Positions 7,899-16,896 of a stretch of 64,000 nucleotides of DNA are shown here, piece after piece. Below the pieces are notes generated by a model, which saw only the letters and a program-made list of their open reading frames with translations, made no database searches and was not told where the DNA came from. This stretch comes from Candidatus Enterococcus ferrettii (GTDB taxonomy: Bacteria; Bacillota; Bacilli; Lactobacillales; Enterococcaceae): the NCBI RefSeq assembly GCF_017377655.1, contig NZ_JAFREL010000036.1, forward strand, positions 1 through 64,000, written 5' to 3'. How positions within the stretch are numbered: position 1 is the first letter of the stretch; the number at the start of each line of letters is the position of its first letter. The translations under genes and the position numbers were made by a program.

Positions 7899-8459
7899 TC
7901 AGTTGTTTTTCTCATCATTTTCTAATTCAGCGAATAATTTCTGATATTTAGGCTTCTCTTTGTACTCTTCCATCGCTGTTTCTTCCACATGATTCAAGAA
8001 ATCTCGGTCATCCTTGGACAATTCTTTCTCAATGTAGTATTCATACAGCCAGTCAAACATCTTATCCGGTGTATACCCGTCAAACTTAGCATTGATCAGG
8101 TTTTGAATCCGAATTTTTGTGCGTGCCGAAATCTTTTGCATCTCCAAAGCCTTAAGCCGCGGATCGTAGTATTGCCGTTTACGTCCCCGCTTTCCAACGT
8201 CCTCATCAGCAGAGACTGCAGGTGTCGGGGCAGATGGACGTGATTGCGGTTCAACAAAATGACTGCGATCAATCGTGTTTTCCGGTTTGCTGGTGGTCTT
8301 CTTAATTGGTGCATTAGCTAGCAGATCCTTGGAACTAGGCTTTGGTTTAGTGGCTGTCTTTTCGGTTTGCTCTTGATTGGAGTATTCGGACATTTTCTCA
8401 ATGCCCTTATTCTTCTTGTTCGCCGTCAAAAGCGAGTCTAGCTTCATCTTTTTCGCCAT
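7899..8459 (-). CDS. Small centromere-binding-like partition protein (RepC/PrgO type)
   Basis: This 186-residue protein follows parA by 12 nt and is preceded by GGGGAG. The first about 90 residues are charged and low-complexity (Lys, Ser, Thr, Pro), likely disordered and suited to contacting ParA. Residues about 90-155 (KISARTKIRIQNL, then GYTPDKMFDWLYEYYI) look like a ribbon-helix-helix DNA-binding fold. In pAD1-like enterococcal plasmids the gene after the ParA homologue (RepC) binds iterons near the replication genes. By analogy this protein should bind the GTAAAC repeats on both sides of the operon. No sequence search was done; DUF5388 is the family I would test first. Confidence 0.65.
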   Translation of the reverse strand: MAKKMKLDSLLTANKKNKGIEKMSEYSNQEQTEKTATKPKPSSKDLLANAPIKKTTSKPENTIDRSHFVEPQSRPSAPTPAVSADEDVGKRGRKRQYYDPRLKALEMQKISARTKIRIQNLINAKFDGYTPDKMFDWLYEYYIEKELSKDDRDFLNHVEETAMEEYKEKPKYQKLFAELENDEKNN

Positions 8460-8471
8460 TTAACGTCTCCC

Positions 8472-9320
8472 CTATTCACCCGATAATAAGTAACGATGCT
8501 CATCAATTTCATCTAAAATATGCACAAACACCTCATGCGCCCGGTTATCCCATTGCTCTACCTTGCCATTTTTATTGATATCATAGGTAATCCCAGAGCC
8601 GTCATAGCGTTTCAAGCGGCTTTGGTTCAAGACAACGGTGTTCAATAAGTGACCGCCATAGATGCCCTTTGCTGTTTCATAGATCTCTTGATCGACCGAA
8701 TCTCTTTTTTGCATCATAAATGGAATGATTCCGACTACTTCCAGCTCCGTTTGATACTGTTCAACGAAAAAATTCATGTAGTCGATGTAGTTCTGCGCCC
8801 CTTTAAGTGATTTCACCTGGGTCTGCAGAATGACAATAACGTATTCTGCCACATACATCGCAGCGTTTGAATACGTACTGATCGTCGGCGGTACGTCAAT
8901 GTAAATTACGTCATAGACCGACTTCAATGAAGAAATAAGCTTGTCCATGTATTGAAACTGCGACAACTTATCATTAGGAAACATCGAGATCATGTAATCC
9001 GGAAAGTCAGAGAACGAAATATTGGCTGGGATCAAGTCCAAATTCGGCATAATATTATAGATAGAATTAGAAATGTCCCCTGTCCGGACCGCTTCCCAAA
9101 TCGTTGAATCAAATTCATCCGGCAGCTCGCTGTTGCCAAAGTTCTCTGCAGTCAATGACAATACGTCACTGGTGTTTCCTTGAGGGTCCAAGTCAATAAC
9201 CAAGGTCTTCCGGTTCTTTCTGAAGGCACTCTCAAAGGACAACATTTGTACGGTGGTTGATTTACCCACACCACCTTTAAAGTTTCCGACAACATATGTC
9301 TGAGCTTTCTGTTCTGCCAT
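8472..9320 (-). CDS. parA: ParA family partition ATPase
   Basis: A 282-residue ParA ATPase with the deviant Walker A motif KGGVGKSTT at residues 15-23, VIDLDPQGN near 41-49 and YIDVPP near 137-142. It lacks a large N-terminal DNA-binding domain. It would act with the small downstream protein to segregate the replicon along the nucleoid. GGGGAG precedes the ATG. A GTTTAC hexamer 40 bp upstream lies where its promoter should be, which suggests autoregulation by the centromere complex. Confidence 0.92.
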   Translation of the reverse strand: MAEQKAQTYVVGNFKGGVGKSTTVQMLSFESAFRKNRKTLVIDLDPQGNTSDVLSLTAENFGNSELPDEFDSTIWEAVRTGDISNSIYNIMPNLDLIPANISFSDFPDYMISMFPNDKLSQFQYMDKLISSLKSVYDVIYIDVPPTISTYSNAAMYVAEYVIVILQTQVKSLKGAQNYIDYMNFFVEQYQTELEVVGIIPFMMQKRDSVDQEIYETAKGIYGGHLLNTVVLNQSRLKRYDGSGITYDINKNGKVEQWDNRAHEVFVHILDEIDEHRYLLSGE

Positions 9321-9359
9321 ATACTACTACTCCCCTATCCTGTGTAAGACTCTTTTAAA

Positions 9360-10929
9360 GTTTACTATAATTCCCAGCAAAATACAATAAGGTTTACTAT
9401 TAACGAGGAAAACAAGAGGTAAACTGCAATTATTTAAGGTTTACCGTGAATAACAACTTGAGAGACAAATGGCTTTTATTGCGGTAAACTATAATTATAT
9501 GAATAAGGTTTACTCTATTTACTCATTTAAAGTTTACTTTATTAAGAAATAAGGTATACTATTTTCTAATTAAGGTAAATTTCTTGTGAACAGAAATACT
9601 GTAAACATAGCGATACTGACAGCAAAAAGTAAACTTCTAGATAATTGGAGTTTACTCTAAAAATTTTAGAAGTATACTTTATAGTGTAAATCGACTAGAT
9701 TCGCTGAGAGATAAGCAGCTAAGGTAAACTTTAATTAGTTTAATTAAGGTATACTTTCTATCTTCAAAAATACTAATATAACAGTCATCTGAAATAGAAA
9801 AAGTAAACCTTTATAGAACATTTAAGGTAAACGGGATATTTCAAAGGTAAACTCTAAATACTAATCTGACTTGGCTGCTATTGTAGGAAGAGAGTTTAAA
9901 GTTTACCTTTACCAGTATAATTAGCATAATAATTGAAGTAAACTTCAAAAATCAAAGGTTTATCCTAACTCCACAGAAGAAAAGGTGCAGTATAGAGAGC
10001 TTTCGATGGGTATCTTTAAAGGTAAACCCTTGATCATTTAGATAAAAAGTAAACCTTCAGAAGAATCTTTCAAGGTTTACTTTAATCAAGAATGTTGATA
10101 TATCAAAATTTATTAACGGTTTACTGTATAATAATTTATATAAAAGGTATACTTTAATTGTTTAAGGTAAACTTTGTAGTATAAGATTAAGTATCAGCTG
10201 GGACCAGTTAAGGTAAACTCCTAAATATATGGGACAAAAAGTAAACCTTTAACAACACAAAAAAAGTTTACTTCAAATTGAAATATTGATCTGTAGGTAT
10301 TTATTTAGAGTATACTGTATAAGTATTTATATAAAAAGTAAACTTTAATCACTTGAAGTTTACCGTTTGACACAGACCCGTAAGTACAAATCTGTGAAAG
10401 GAAACCATAATTCATTTCATAAAAAGTAAACCGTTAGTAGACAGTTCCAAGGTTTACTTCATAATGGCATTATTAAAAGGTAAACTGTATATCAATAAAG
10501 TAAACCGCATTTGTCATTGTTGAATCATGTAGAGGGTGTGTATTAAAGGTGAACCTCAATAATTAACCATTAAAGTAAACTTTTGCATCCAGGTTTTATT
10601 TAACAGCGATTATTTAAGGTAAACTCAAAATAAGTGAATCACTAAAAGTTTACTTTATATAAAAAGGTTTACCTTAATTACCCAATAAACAGGGCCATCT
10701 CAACAATTCTCTTCCTATAATGGTAACCTTTAAATCATAAAGTAAACCTTTAATCCGTCCTGTAACAAAAGGTAAACCTCAAATGAAAAAGGTTTACTTT
10801 AATGTATATTCTGAAAAACATTGCTATAACAGCAATAATTCTATAAATACATAAAAGTTAACCGCAAAAAATCCTATCAGAGTCAGACTCCAATAGGATT
10901 AAAGTAAACTTTATTTAGTTAAGGTAAAC
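9360..10929. repeat. Large GTAAAC hexamer array (putative centromere/iteron region)
   Basis: About 1.6 kb without any plausible gene. By hand I count 39 exact GTAAAC/GTTTAC hexamers in both orientations, plus five palindromic GTATAC copies (9554, 9672, 9749, 10147, 10310) and single variants such as GTGAAC. Flanks are conserved: the usual context is AAAGTAAACTTTAAT or AAGGTTTAC. Base composition alone predicts one or two copies. Many copies form trios with start-to-start spacings near 28 and 20 bp, e.g. 10119/10147/10167, 10310/10338/10358, 10452/10480/10500, 10619/10648/10667 and 10742/10772/10792. It lies upstream of parA, so it is most likely the binding array of the small partition protein. 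Confidence 0.85.
10870..10900 (-). terminator. Terminator after the alcohol dehydrogenase gene
   Basis: AATCCTAT/ATAGGATT arms enclose a second stem, GAGTC/GACTC. The hairpin is followed by TTTTT on the minus strand. It separates the dehydrogenase transcript from the hexamer array. Confidence 0.75.
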
Positions 10930-10931
10930 TT

Positions 10932-11999
10932 TTAAAGGGATTCGACCACCTGAATCGCTTGATAAACCTGCTCTGAAGTAATTGTCGGGTCAATCATTCT
11001 AAAGGTTTCTTCTTCACAGGCGGCATGGTCGGTACAAGGCTTCAACGCCTCTGCATCTGTTTGAGTTACATTCAGTTCAGCCAGCTTTAATGGTAAACCA
11101 GTTGCTTGATAGAAGTCCTTCAGCCTTATGATTTCGTCAATCTCATTGGTATGAGCCAATTGAACCAAGATACCATAAGCTACTTTGTTGCCGTGCAGCT
11201 GACTGTGAGTGGATTCCAAATAAGAAAGGCCATCATGGATTGCGTGGGCGCCAGCTGAACGTCCGTAGGTAGCGGCAAAGCCGCCAGTTTCTCCCGCCAA
11301 ACCGACAATCGTATCAGTTACTCGTTCAAAGGCTGGCGTGATTTGTTTGCTTTCTAAGTCTTTAATGCCTTGGATGGAATCCTCCAATAGAATATCTAAA
11401 ATCACCTTCGCACTGGCTATTCCCAAACGAATGTAAGCGGTCTTATCGTCTGGTGACAGCTGTTCGGTGATGCCCTTGATTTCATACCATTTAGCGACGG
11501 TATCACCAATTCCGGCGACGAAGTAATCCTTTGGTGTAGCCAATAGGAAGTCATAGTCGATTAAGGTTAAATAGGGTGCGCGAGTCATGAAGCCCATCTC
11601 TCGGAAAGTGCGATCCGGGTGATACACCGCAACAATGGGAGTAAACGGTGCACAGTTTGAGATTAGGGTAGGGACCATGATAGCATCGATGTTCATTTCA
11701 TCAGCCACTAGTTTCCCAGTATCTAAGACTCGTCCGCCACCGATAGCGACGATCACATCAGCTTCACCGATTTCTTCAGCGATTCGGTGAGCATCTTCGC
11801 GGCTGGCACTGCCATTATAGCGAAACACCGGGTATTCTAGTTCTTTTTTATAGTAATCTGAAAAGATTTGGTAAGAAATAGTTCCAGTAACGACGGCTAC
11901 TTTTTTGAATGGTGCTAAGTATTGAGGTAATTCGTGTAAAATATTCTTTCCAGTGGCGTAACGATTGGCGCCAGGACGTACTTCGGTTGCTAGGTTCAT
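10932..11999 (-). CDS. Iron-containing alcohol dehydrogenase family protein (GldA/YbdH-like)
   Basis: A 355-residue NAD(P)-dependent dehydrogenase of the glycerol-dehydrogenase branch. Visible parts are the nucleotide-binding IVAIGGGRVLDTGK (residues about 86-100), the metal-site Asp in GIGDTVAKWYE near 172, and the two His segments AHAIHDGLSYL and THSQLHGNKVAYG. The closest characterised relatives are glycerol dehydrogenase and the hydroxycarboxylate dehydrogenase YbdH/HcxA; the sequence does not choose. It is divergent from the methionine T-box operon, which might hint at keto-acid chemistry, but that is speculation. Confidence 0.8.
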   Translation of the reverse strand: MNLATEVRPGANRYATGKNILHELPQYLAPFKKVAVVTGTISYQIFSDYYKKELEYPVFRYNGSASREDAHRIAEEIGEADVIVAIGGGRVLDTGKLVADEMNIDAIMVPTLISNCAPFTPIVAVYHPDRTFREMGFMTRAPYLTLIDYDFLLATPKDYFVAGIGDTVAKWYEIKGITEQLSPDDKTAYIRLGIASAKVILDILLEDSIQGIKDLESKQITPAFERVTDTIVGLAGETGGFAATYGRSAGAHAIHDGLSYLESTHSQLHGNKVAYGILVQLAHTNEIDEIIRLKDFYQATGLPLKLAELNVTQTDAEALKPCTDHAACEEETFRMIDPTITSEQVYQAIQVVESL

Positions 12000-12088
12000 T
12001 AAAGCTTCAGCTCCTTGGTTTTTGAATTGAAACCAGTCTAAGCTTTTCTATTATTAAAGTCAACTGTGATTTCGATGAAATAAAAAAG

Positions 12089-12117
12089 TTGACAAATGAA
12101 AAATAGATGAGTAATAT
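12089..12117 (+). promoter_or_regulatory. Promoter of the met T-box operon
   Basis: A perfect TTGACA and a TAATAT are separated by 17 bp. Transcription is expected near 12124, just ahead of the T-box leader. Confidence 0.75.
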
Positions 12118-12123
12118 ACGTAA

Positions 12124-12408
12124 CATATCAAAAAGCTAAAAACGTGATGAAGAGAAAAGTATAAATGATTAAGCATCAAAGAGAGTCTGGGTAGGTGAGA
12201 GCCAGGCATGTGGAAGCCTTTAGAAAATGGTCTCTGAACGGTGACGTCGATAAGTAGGCGTCAACGGGGTAGCGCTCGTTAGATACGCTCTAGTATGCAT
12301 ACGTACTAGTGAAGGCAAGAGTTGTGAGACTTTTGCGAACAAAGGTGGTAACGCGAGTAAACTCGTCCTTTTCTGACTCATTAAAGCAGAAAAGGACGAG
12401 TTTTTTTT
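12124..12408 (+). promoter_or_regulatory. T-box riboswitch, methionine specifier
   Basis: The leader has the T-box core AAAGGTGGTAACGCG (12340-12354), which pairs with uncharged tRNA. A terminator stem follows (CTCGTCCTTTTCTG at 12362-12375 with its complement at 12387-12400) and then eight T. The 3' side of stem I is GTCTCTGAAC, and directly before it stands ATG (12227-12229), the expected position of the specifier codon, so the sensor is tRNA-Met. Downstream genes transport methionine, which agrees. Lactobacillales use Met T-boxes where Bacillus uses S-boxes. Confidence 0.9.
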
Positions 12409-12430
12409 AGCTTAAAATTAGGAGGAATTC

Positions 12431-13255
12431 ATGATGAAAAAAACGCACAAATTATTAGTAGGAACATTCGCAACAGCTGCACTGTTACTGACAGGCTGCG
12501 GTGGCGGCAATGCCCAATCAGAAGCTTTAAATAAAAAAGAGGTGACTGTCGGCGTTACCTCTGGCCCGCATCAAGAGATTTTAGAAGAGGTAGCCAAGCA
12601 GGCGGAAGAAGATGGTTTGACCATTAATATTAAAGCCTTTGATGATTACAATACACCGAATACGGCCCTAAATGACGGTGATTTGGATGCCAACAGCTAC
12701 CAGACGATTCCGTTTTTGGATCAGCAGGTGAAGGATAAGAGCTATGAAATTGAGCAAGTCTTTGAGACGGTGGCCTTTCCATTAGGAGTTTATTCGGAAC
12801 AGATTAAGAAATTGGATGAATTGAAGAGCGGCGACAAGGTCGGTGTACCGAATGATCCCACCAATGAATATCGGGCCTTGAAACTATTGCAGGACGCAGG
12901 TGTAATCACTTTGAAGGATGGCGTTAAGGTCCAAGCCACTAAGAATGATGTCGGAGAAAATCCAAGAAACATCGATATTGTGGAGCTGGAGGCTTCCCAG
13001 ATTCCATCTCAATTAGGTGAGCTTACGGCGGCGGTGATCAATACTAACTTTGCCTTCAGTGCGGGTTTGACAATTAATGATGATTCAATTTACCATGAAC
13101 CGCTAGTGGACAATCCGTATCCGAATGTATTTGTGGTTCGCAGCAGCAACAAAGACGATGCAGTCGTTAAGGAAATTGAAAAATACTACCATTCAGATGA
13201 AACAAAACAATTTATTGAAGAGAAATACAAAGGTTCGGTTGTACCAGCCTTTTAG
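12431..13255 (+). CDS. metQ: Methionine ABC transporter substrate-binding lipoprotein
   Basis: A 274-residue NlpA/MetQ family lipoprotein. A signal peptide (residues 1-22) ends in the lipobox LLTGC, so it is anchored outside the membrane. The periplasmic-binding fold follows (KKEVTVGVTSGPHQEILEEV, then DGDLDANSYQTIPFLDQQV). First gene of metQ-metN-metI under the T-box; AGGAGG precedes two consecutive ATG codons. It binds D/L-methionine and passes it to MetI. Confidence 0.93.
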   Translation: MMKKTHKLLVGTFATAALLLTGCGGGNAQSEALNKKEVTVGVTSGPHQEILEEVAKQAEEDGLTINIKAFDDYNTPNTALNDGDLDANSYQTIPFLDQQVKDKSYEIEQVFETVAFPLGVYSEQIKKLDELKSGDKVGVPNDPTNEYRALKLLQDAGVITLKDGVKVQATKNDVGENPRNIDIVELEASQIPSQLGELTAAVINTNFAFSAGLTINDDSIYHEPLVDNPYPNVFVVRSSNKDDAVVKEIEKYYHSDETKQFIEEKYKGSVVPAF

Positions 13256-13271
13256 TGAGGAGGATCAGCAG

Positions 13272-14288
13272 ATGATTGAGTTGAAGCAGGTATCGAAAAC
13301 TTATCAACAGAAAAATAAAACAATTGAAGCAGTGAAGGAAGTTAATTTATCCATTAAGAAGGGCGAAATCTTTGGGGTAGTAGGCTATTCAGGAGCCGGT
13401 AAGTCAACTTTGATTCGCATGATCAACTTTTTGGAGCCGCCTACCCAAGGCGAGGTTTGGATCAATCAGCACAATCTAAACGAATTAACTAAGAAGGAAT
13501 TGCTGCTGGCGCGCAGGAAGATCGGCATGATTTTCCAGGGCTACAATCTGCTTTCGACTGCCACAGTTTATGAAAATATTGCCAAGCCGTTAAGCCTGGA
13601 AGGTGTGCCAGCTGAGGAAATCAAGGTGCGGGCAGAAAAGTACTTAACTTTGGTTGGGTTGATGGATCGCAAAGATAATTATCCTGCGCAGCTTTCAGGT
13701 GGTCAAAGACAGCGGGTAGCCATCGCCCGGGCTTTAGCCCATGAGCCGGAGATTTTGCTTTCGGATGAAGCTACCAGCGCTCTTGATCCGGAAACCACCG
13801 AATCGATTTTGGAGCTTTTGTTAGAGATTAATCAGGAGCTGGGGATCACCATTTTCTTGATTACCCATGAAATTGATGTGGTTCAGCGCATTTGCGATCG
13901 GGTGGCGGTGATGGAGGAAGGAGAGATCATCGAAGAAGGTCCTGTGATTGAAGTCTTTACCCAACCGAAAAAAGCCACTACTAAACGCTTTATTGGTGCT
14001 AACGAAAATTATAATGTGCCAGAGGAAGTGTTGAATGACTACAAGCGCACTGGCCGTCTGCTGCACCTGCAGTTTATTGGTGACGAGGCCACCGAGCCAG
14101 TATTAGCCAAAGTGGCGCAGGATTATACATTAACACCGAACATTTTAAGCGGAAATATTAGTTACTTAAAGGATCAACGCCATGGACAGCTGCTGGTTCA
14201 GTTGGCTGGCGGCAGTGAAGATGATTACCAAAATGCCAAAGACTACATCGCATCACAAGGCGTTTTTATTGAGGAGGTTCAAGCATGA
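13272..14288 (+). CDS. metN: Methionine ABC transporter ATP-binding protein
   Basis: A 338-residue ATPase with Walker A GYSGAGKST (near residue 38), signature LSGGQRQRVA and Walker B EILLSDEATSALD. The C-terminal about 80 residues form the NIL/ACT-like domain that binds methionine and inhibits transport in MetN proteins. The start at 13272 follows GAGGAGG. A longer frame from 13125 overlaps metQ and is not credible. It overlaps metI by 4 nt. Confidence 0.95.
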   Translation: MIELKQVSKTYQQKNKTIEAVKEVNLSIKKGEIFGVVGYSGAGKSTLIRMINFLEPPTQGEVWINQHNLNELTKKELLLARRKIGMIFQGYNLLSTATVYENIAKPLSLEGVPAEEIKVRAEKYLTLVGLMDRKDNYPAQLSGGQRQRVAIARALAHEPEILLSDEATSALDPETTESILELLLEINQELGITIFLITHEIDVVQRICDRVAVMEEGEIIEEGPVIEVFTQPKKATTKRFIGANENYNVPEEVLNDYKRTGRLLHLQFIGDEATEPVLAKVAQDYTLTPNILSGNISYLKDQRHGQLLVQLAGGSEDDYQNAKDYIASQGVFIEEVQA

Positions 14289-14947
14289 CACAATTTTTTG
14301 AACAATGGGGAGCCGTCATTTTAGAGGGCTTAGGACAGACATTGATCATGGTAGTGATCGGTTTGGGCATTTCCATCATCGTCGGCATTCCTCTAGGGGT
14401 GCTACTGGTGTTGACGCGCCCGGGCGGTTTAAATAGCAGTCACGCGTTGTACTCTGTATCTAACTGGCTAATTAATATTTTGCGATCACTGCCATTTATT
14501 ATTATGCTCTTTCTGATTTTGCCAGTGACCAAATTTATTATGGGAACCACCATTGGTGTCAGAGGTGTGCTGCTGCCGTTGATTGTGTACACGGCACCTT
14601 ATTTGGCCCGCTTGGTGGAAACTTCACTATTAGAAGTGGACGGAGGAGTGATTGAAGCCTATCAGTCCATGGGCATCAGTAATTTCAATATCATTAAGAC
14701 TGTTTTGCTGCGGGAAGCCCGTGGCGGAATTATTCGTGGTTTGACGATTGCCATGATCGGCTTGATTGGTGCGACAGCGATGGCTGGCTTAGTGGGTGCC
14801 GGTGGATTAGGAAGTATCGCTTACCAATATGGTTTTTTACGGAATGAACCTGCTGTAATGTATGGTACAATTCTTTTATTAATTATCTTAGTCCAAATCG
14901 TTCAGTCGATAGGCAATTTTATCGCAAAAAGCCTAGATCGGAGTTAA
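14285..14947 (+). CDS. metI: Methionine ABC transporter permease
   Basis: A 220-residue permease with five to six membrane segments. The cytoplasmic coupling loop with EAYQSMGISNFNIIKTVLLREA fits MetI. ATGA overlap with metN indicates coupled translation in the metQNI operon. Confidence 0.95.
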   Translation: MTQFFEQWGAVILEGLGQTLIMVVIGLGISIIVGIPLGVLLVLTRPGGLNSSHALYSVSNWLINILRSLPFIIMLFLILPVTKFIMGTTIGVRGVLLPLIVYTAPYLARLVETSLLEVDGGVIEAYQSMGISNFNIIKTVLLREARGGIIRGLTIAMIGLIGATAMAGLVGAGGLGSIAYQYGFLRNEPAVMYGTILLLIILVQIVQSIGNFIAKSLDRS

Positions 14948-14949
14948 CC

Positions 14950-15729
14950 ATGAGAATTACCTTACTGCAATTGGATATTCAATTCGGTCAGCCAGAAGCT
15001 AATATGTTCCATGTGGAACAGTGGTGTGAAACAGCTCAACTTGTTCCGCACAGCTTAGTGGTGCTGCCGGAAATGTGGAATACGGGCTATGATTTAACTC
15101 GCTTAGCTGAAATTGCGGACACAGACGGCCGGCAAACTCAGCAGATGCTGTCACAACTGGCTAAAAAGTATCAGATTTACCTTTTAGGCGGTTCTGTCGC
15201 CCTTAAACGGGGAAATAAGTATTACAATACTACTTTTGTTTACGGGCCAGCAGGAGAGCTGTTAGGTAGCTATGACAAAGTCCATCTCTTTCGTTTGATG
15301 AAGGAAGAACAATTTTTGACGGCTGGGAATAGTAGTTTGTCAGTAAACATGGCAGAGACGGTTCTTTCCAATGTGATCTGTTACGATTTGCGCTTTCCTG
15401 AGTGGTTTCGCAAGCAGGCCAGCGAATCGGGGACTCAACTATTTGTTGTACCAGCACAATGGCCACTAGTGCGCATTGAAGCCTGGCGCAAGCTTTTGCA
15501 GGCTCGGGCAATCGAGAATCAAGCCTTTGTTGTCGGTGTAAATCGTGTCGGTTCAGACCCTGATAATCAATTTGGCGGACATTCAATGATTGTCGATCCG
15601 TTAGGGCGAATTGTTTTAGAACTGGATGATAATGAAGCAACTGGCTCAGCGACGATTGAGTTATCATTAATAGAAGAGGTACGAAGAGGTATTCCGATTT
15701 TTCATGATCGGCGTCCTGAACTTTATTAG
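14950..15729 (+). CDS. Carbon-nitrogen hydrolase (nitrilase superfamily, omega-amidase-like)
   Basis: A 259-residue amidase starting 2 nt after metI. The catalytic triad is visible: Glu in VVLPEMW (about residue 40), Lys in SYDKVHLF (about 110) and Cys in VICYDLRFPE (about 145). The family includes omega-amidase and MtnU, which hydrolyse 2-oxoglutaramate or 2-oxosuccinamate made by transamination in methionine salvage. Co-transcription with a methionine transporter under a Met T-box supports that role, but the substrate is inferred. Confidence 0.82.
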   Translation: MRITLLQLDIQFGQPEANMFHVEQWCETAQLVPHSLVVLPEMWNTGYDLTRLAEIADTDGRQTQQMLSQLAKKYQIYLLGGSVALKRGNKYYNTTFVYGPAGELLGSYDKVHLFRLMKEEQFLTAGNSSLSVNMAETVLSNVICYDLRFPEWFRKQASESGTQLFVVPAQWPLVRIEAWRKLLQARAIENQAFVVGVNRVGSDPDNQFGGHSMIVDPLGRIVLELDDNEATGSATIELSLIEEVRRGIPIFHDRRPELY

Positions 15730-15750
15730 ACCTGAAATGGTCTTTTTTTT
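15728..15750 (+). terminator. Terminator of the metQNI-amidase operon
   Basis: AGACC/GGTCT stem with a 6-nt loop, then eight T. It overlaps the stop codon of the amidase gene. Confidence 0.75.
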
Positions 15751-15810
15751 AACCATTGACAGAGAAAACAGTATAATAAAATGAAGAGAGTAACAATTAA
15801 GGAGACTACT

Positions 15811-16110
15811 ATGAAAGCAAAAGATTTATTAGCCGCTCTGCAGGTGGATACAACAGGCAAGTTAAATAGCTTATCAACAATGATTTATGTTTACGCTGAT
15901 ATTGGAGAAAAGCCAGTAAAAGAATTGCATTTGGATACACCGGATGACCAGATTGAAATTAGAAAAGATCTTAAACAGCCTGCGTTAACGATGAAGGAGT
16001 TTGTTGACATTCTGAATCGTCACAAAGAAGCCAATTTATATTTGATAAAGGAAGAAAAGAAGCTGATTTATGGCTATCGCCTAATTAAAGATGGAATTGT
16101 CATCGGTTAA
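15811..16110 (+). CDS. Hypothetical protein, 99 residues
   Basis: I do not recognise this small, soluble, charged protein. AAGGAG lies just before the ATG at 15811. An in-frame ATG at 15781 falls 3 bp past a TATAAT box (15772-15777), where transcription should start, so it is unlikely to be used. Predicted mixed alpha/beta with no membrane segment or signal. It is monocistronic between a terminator and the hemolysin III gene. Confidence 0.7.
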   Translation: MKAKDLLAALQVDTTGKLNSLSTMIYVYADIGEKPVKELHLDTPDDQIEIRKDLKQPALTMKEFVDILNRHKEANLYLIKEEKKLIYGYRLIKDGIVIG

Positions 16111-16197
16111 GAAATTCAATATAGTTTTGGAAACTAGATTGAATTATTTTTATAATCATGTTATGCTGTTGTCAACAAATAATTTGAGGTGAATTGT

Positions 16198-16836
16198 ATG
16201 AATGCAGAGTTTAGTCGCAAGTATTTAATTGCAAATGAAGTGTTAAATGCTGTAACACATGGAATTGCAGCTGTTTTGAGTTTAGTAGGAGTTGGTTTCT
16301 TATTGCAAAAGGCATCTACTAATATTGACTATGTTTCTTTTGCCATTTACGGTGTATGTTTGTTTGTCTTGTTCTTTGCTTCTACTATGTATCATAGCTT
16401 GATCTTTACTAAGGCGCGCAAAGTTTTTCAGGTCTTTGATCATTGCTCCATCTTTTTACTAATTGCCGGCACGTATACACCATTTTGTCTGCTTCGTATC
16501 AAAGGGACATTGGGAATTATTTTGTTGGTAGTTATTTGGCTAGCGGCAATTACCGGAATTATTTATAAGAGCTTGACCTTGACGAAAAGAAACAGTGTTT
16601 CCAATATGTCAACGATATTATATAACGTAATGGGGTGGGCAGTAGTTATCGCTTTACCTACCTTATATCAAAGTATTGGTATTAAAGGTTTACTTTTATT
16701 AGTTGGTGGGGGACTTTCTTATTCAGTGGGCTCTTTATTTTATAGTATGAAAAGCAAGAAATTTACTCATGTTATATGGCATTTGTTTGTTATATTAGGA
16801 GCATTGCTGATGTTCTTTGTGGTTTACCTTTATTAA
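16198..16836 (+). CDS. Hemolysin III / TrhA (PAQR-like) membrane protein
   Basis: A 212-residue protein with seven membrane segments. PAQR family marks are NAVTHGIAAV near the start, STMYHSL (about residue 65), FDHCSIFLLIAGTYTPF (about 80-97) and the final HVIWHLFVILGAL. These His and Asp residues form a metal site in the family. Bacterial members affect membrane lipid homeostasis; hemolysis is doubtful. I chose ATG 16198 because GAGGTG lies 6 nt upstream; that same GTG (16189) is part of the ribosome site. Confidence 0.87.
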   Translation: MNAEFSRKYLIANEVLNAVTHGIAAVLSLVGVGFLLQKASTNIDYVSFAIYGVCLFVLFFASTMYHSLIFTKARKVFQVFDHCSIFLLIAGTYTPFCLLRIKGTLGIILLVVIWLAAITGIIYKSLTLTKRNSVSNMSTILYNVMGWAVVIALPTLYQSIGIKGLLLLVGGGLSYSVGSLFYSMKSKKFTHVIWHLFVILGALLMFFVVYLY

Positions 16837-16859
16837 TTGGATAGAACCACATAAAGTAA

Positions 16860-16891
16860 AAAATTCACGGTTCATTTGAACCGTGAATTTT
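16860..16891. terminator. Bidirectional terminator
   Basis: AAAATTCACGGTTC and its complement with a 4-nt loop lie between two convergent genes, 24 nt after the TrhA stop and 6 nt from the end of the small minus-strand gene. Confidence 0.75.
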
Positions 16892-16896
16892 CTTAC

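Noticed and set aside
9360..10929. CRISPR-like array
   Set aside because: The repeated unit is only a hexamer with A/T flanks, occurs in both orientations and has no constant-length spacers or cas genes.
13125..13271. N-terminal extension of MetN
   Set aside because: It lies inside metQ in another frame, and a strong ribosome site precedes 13272.
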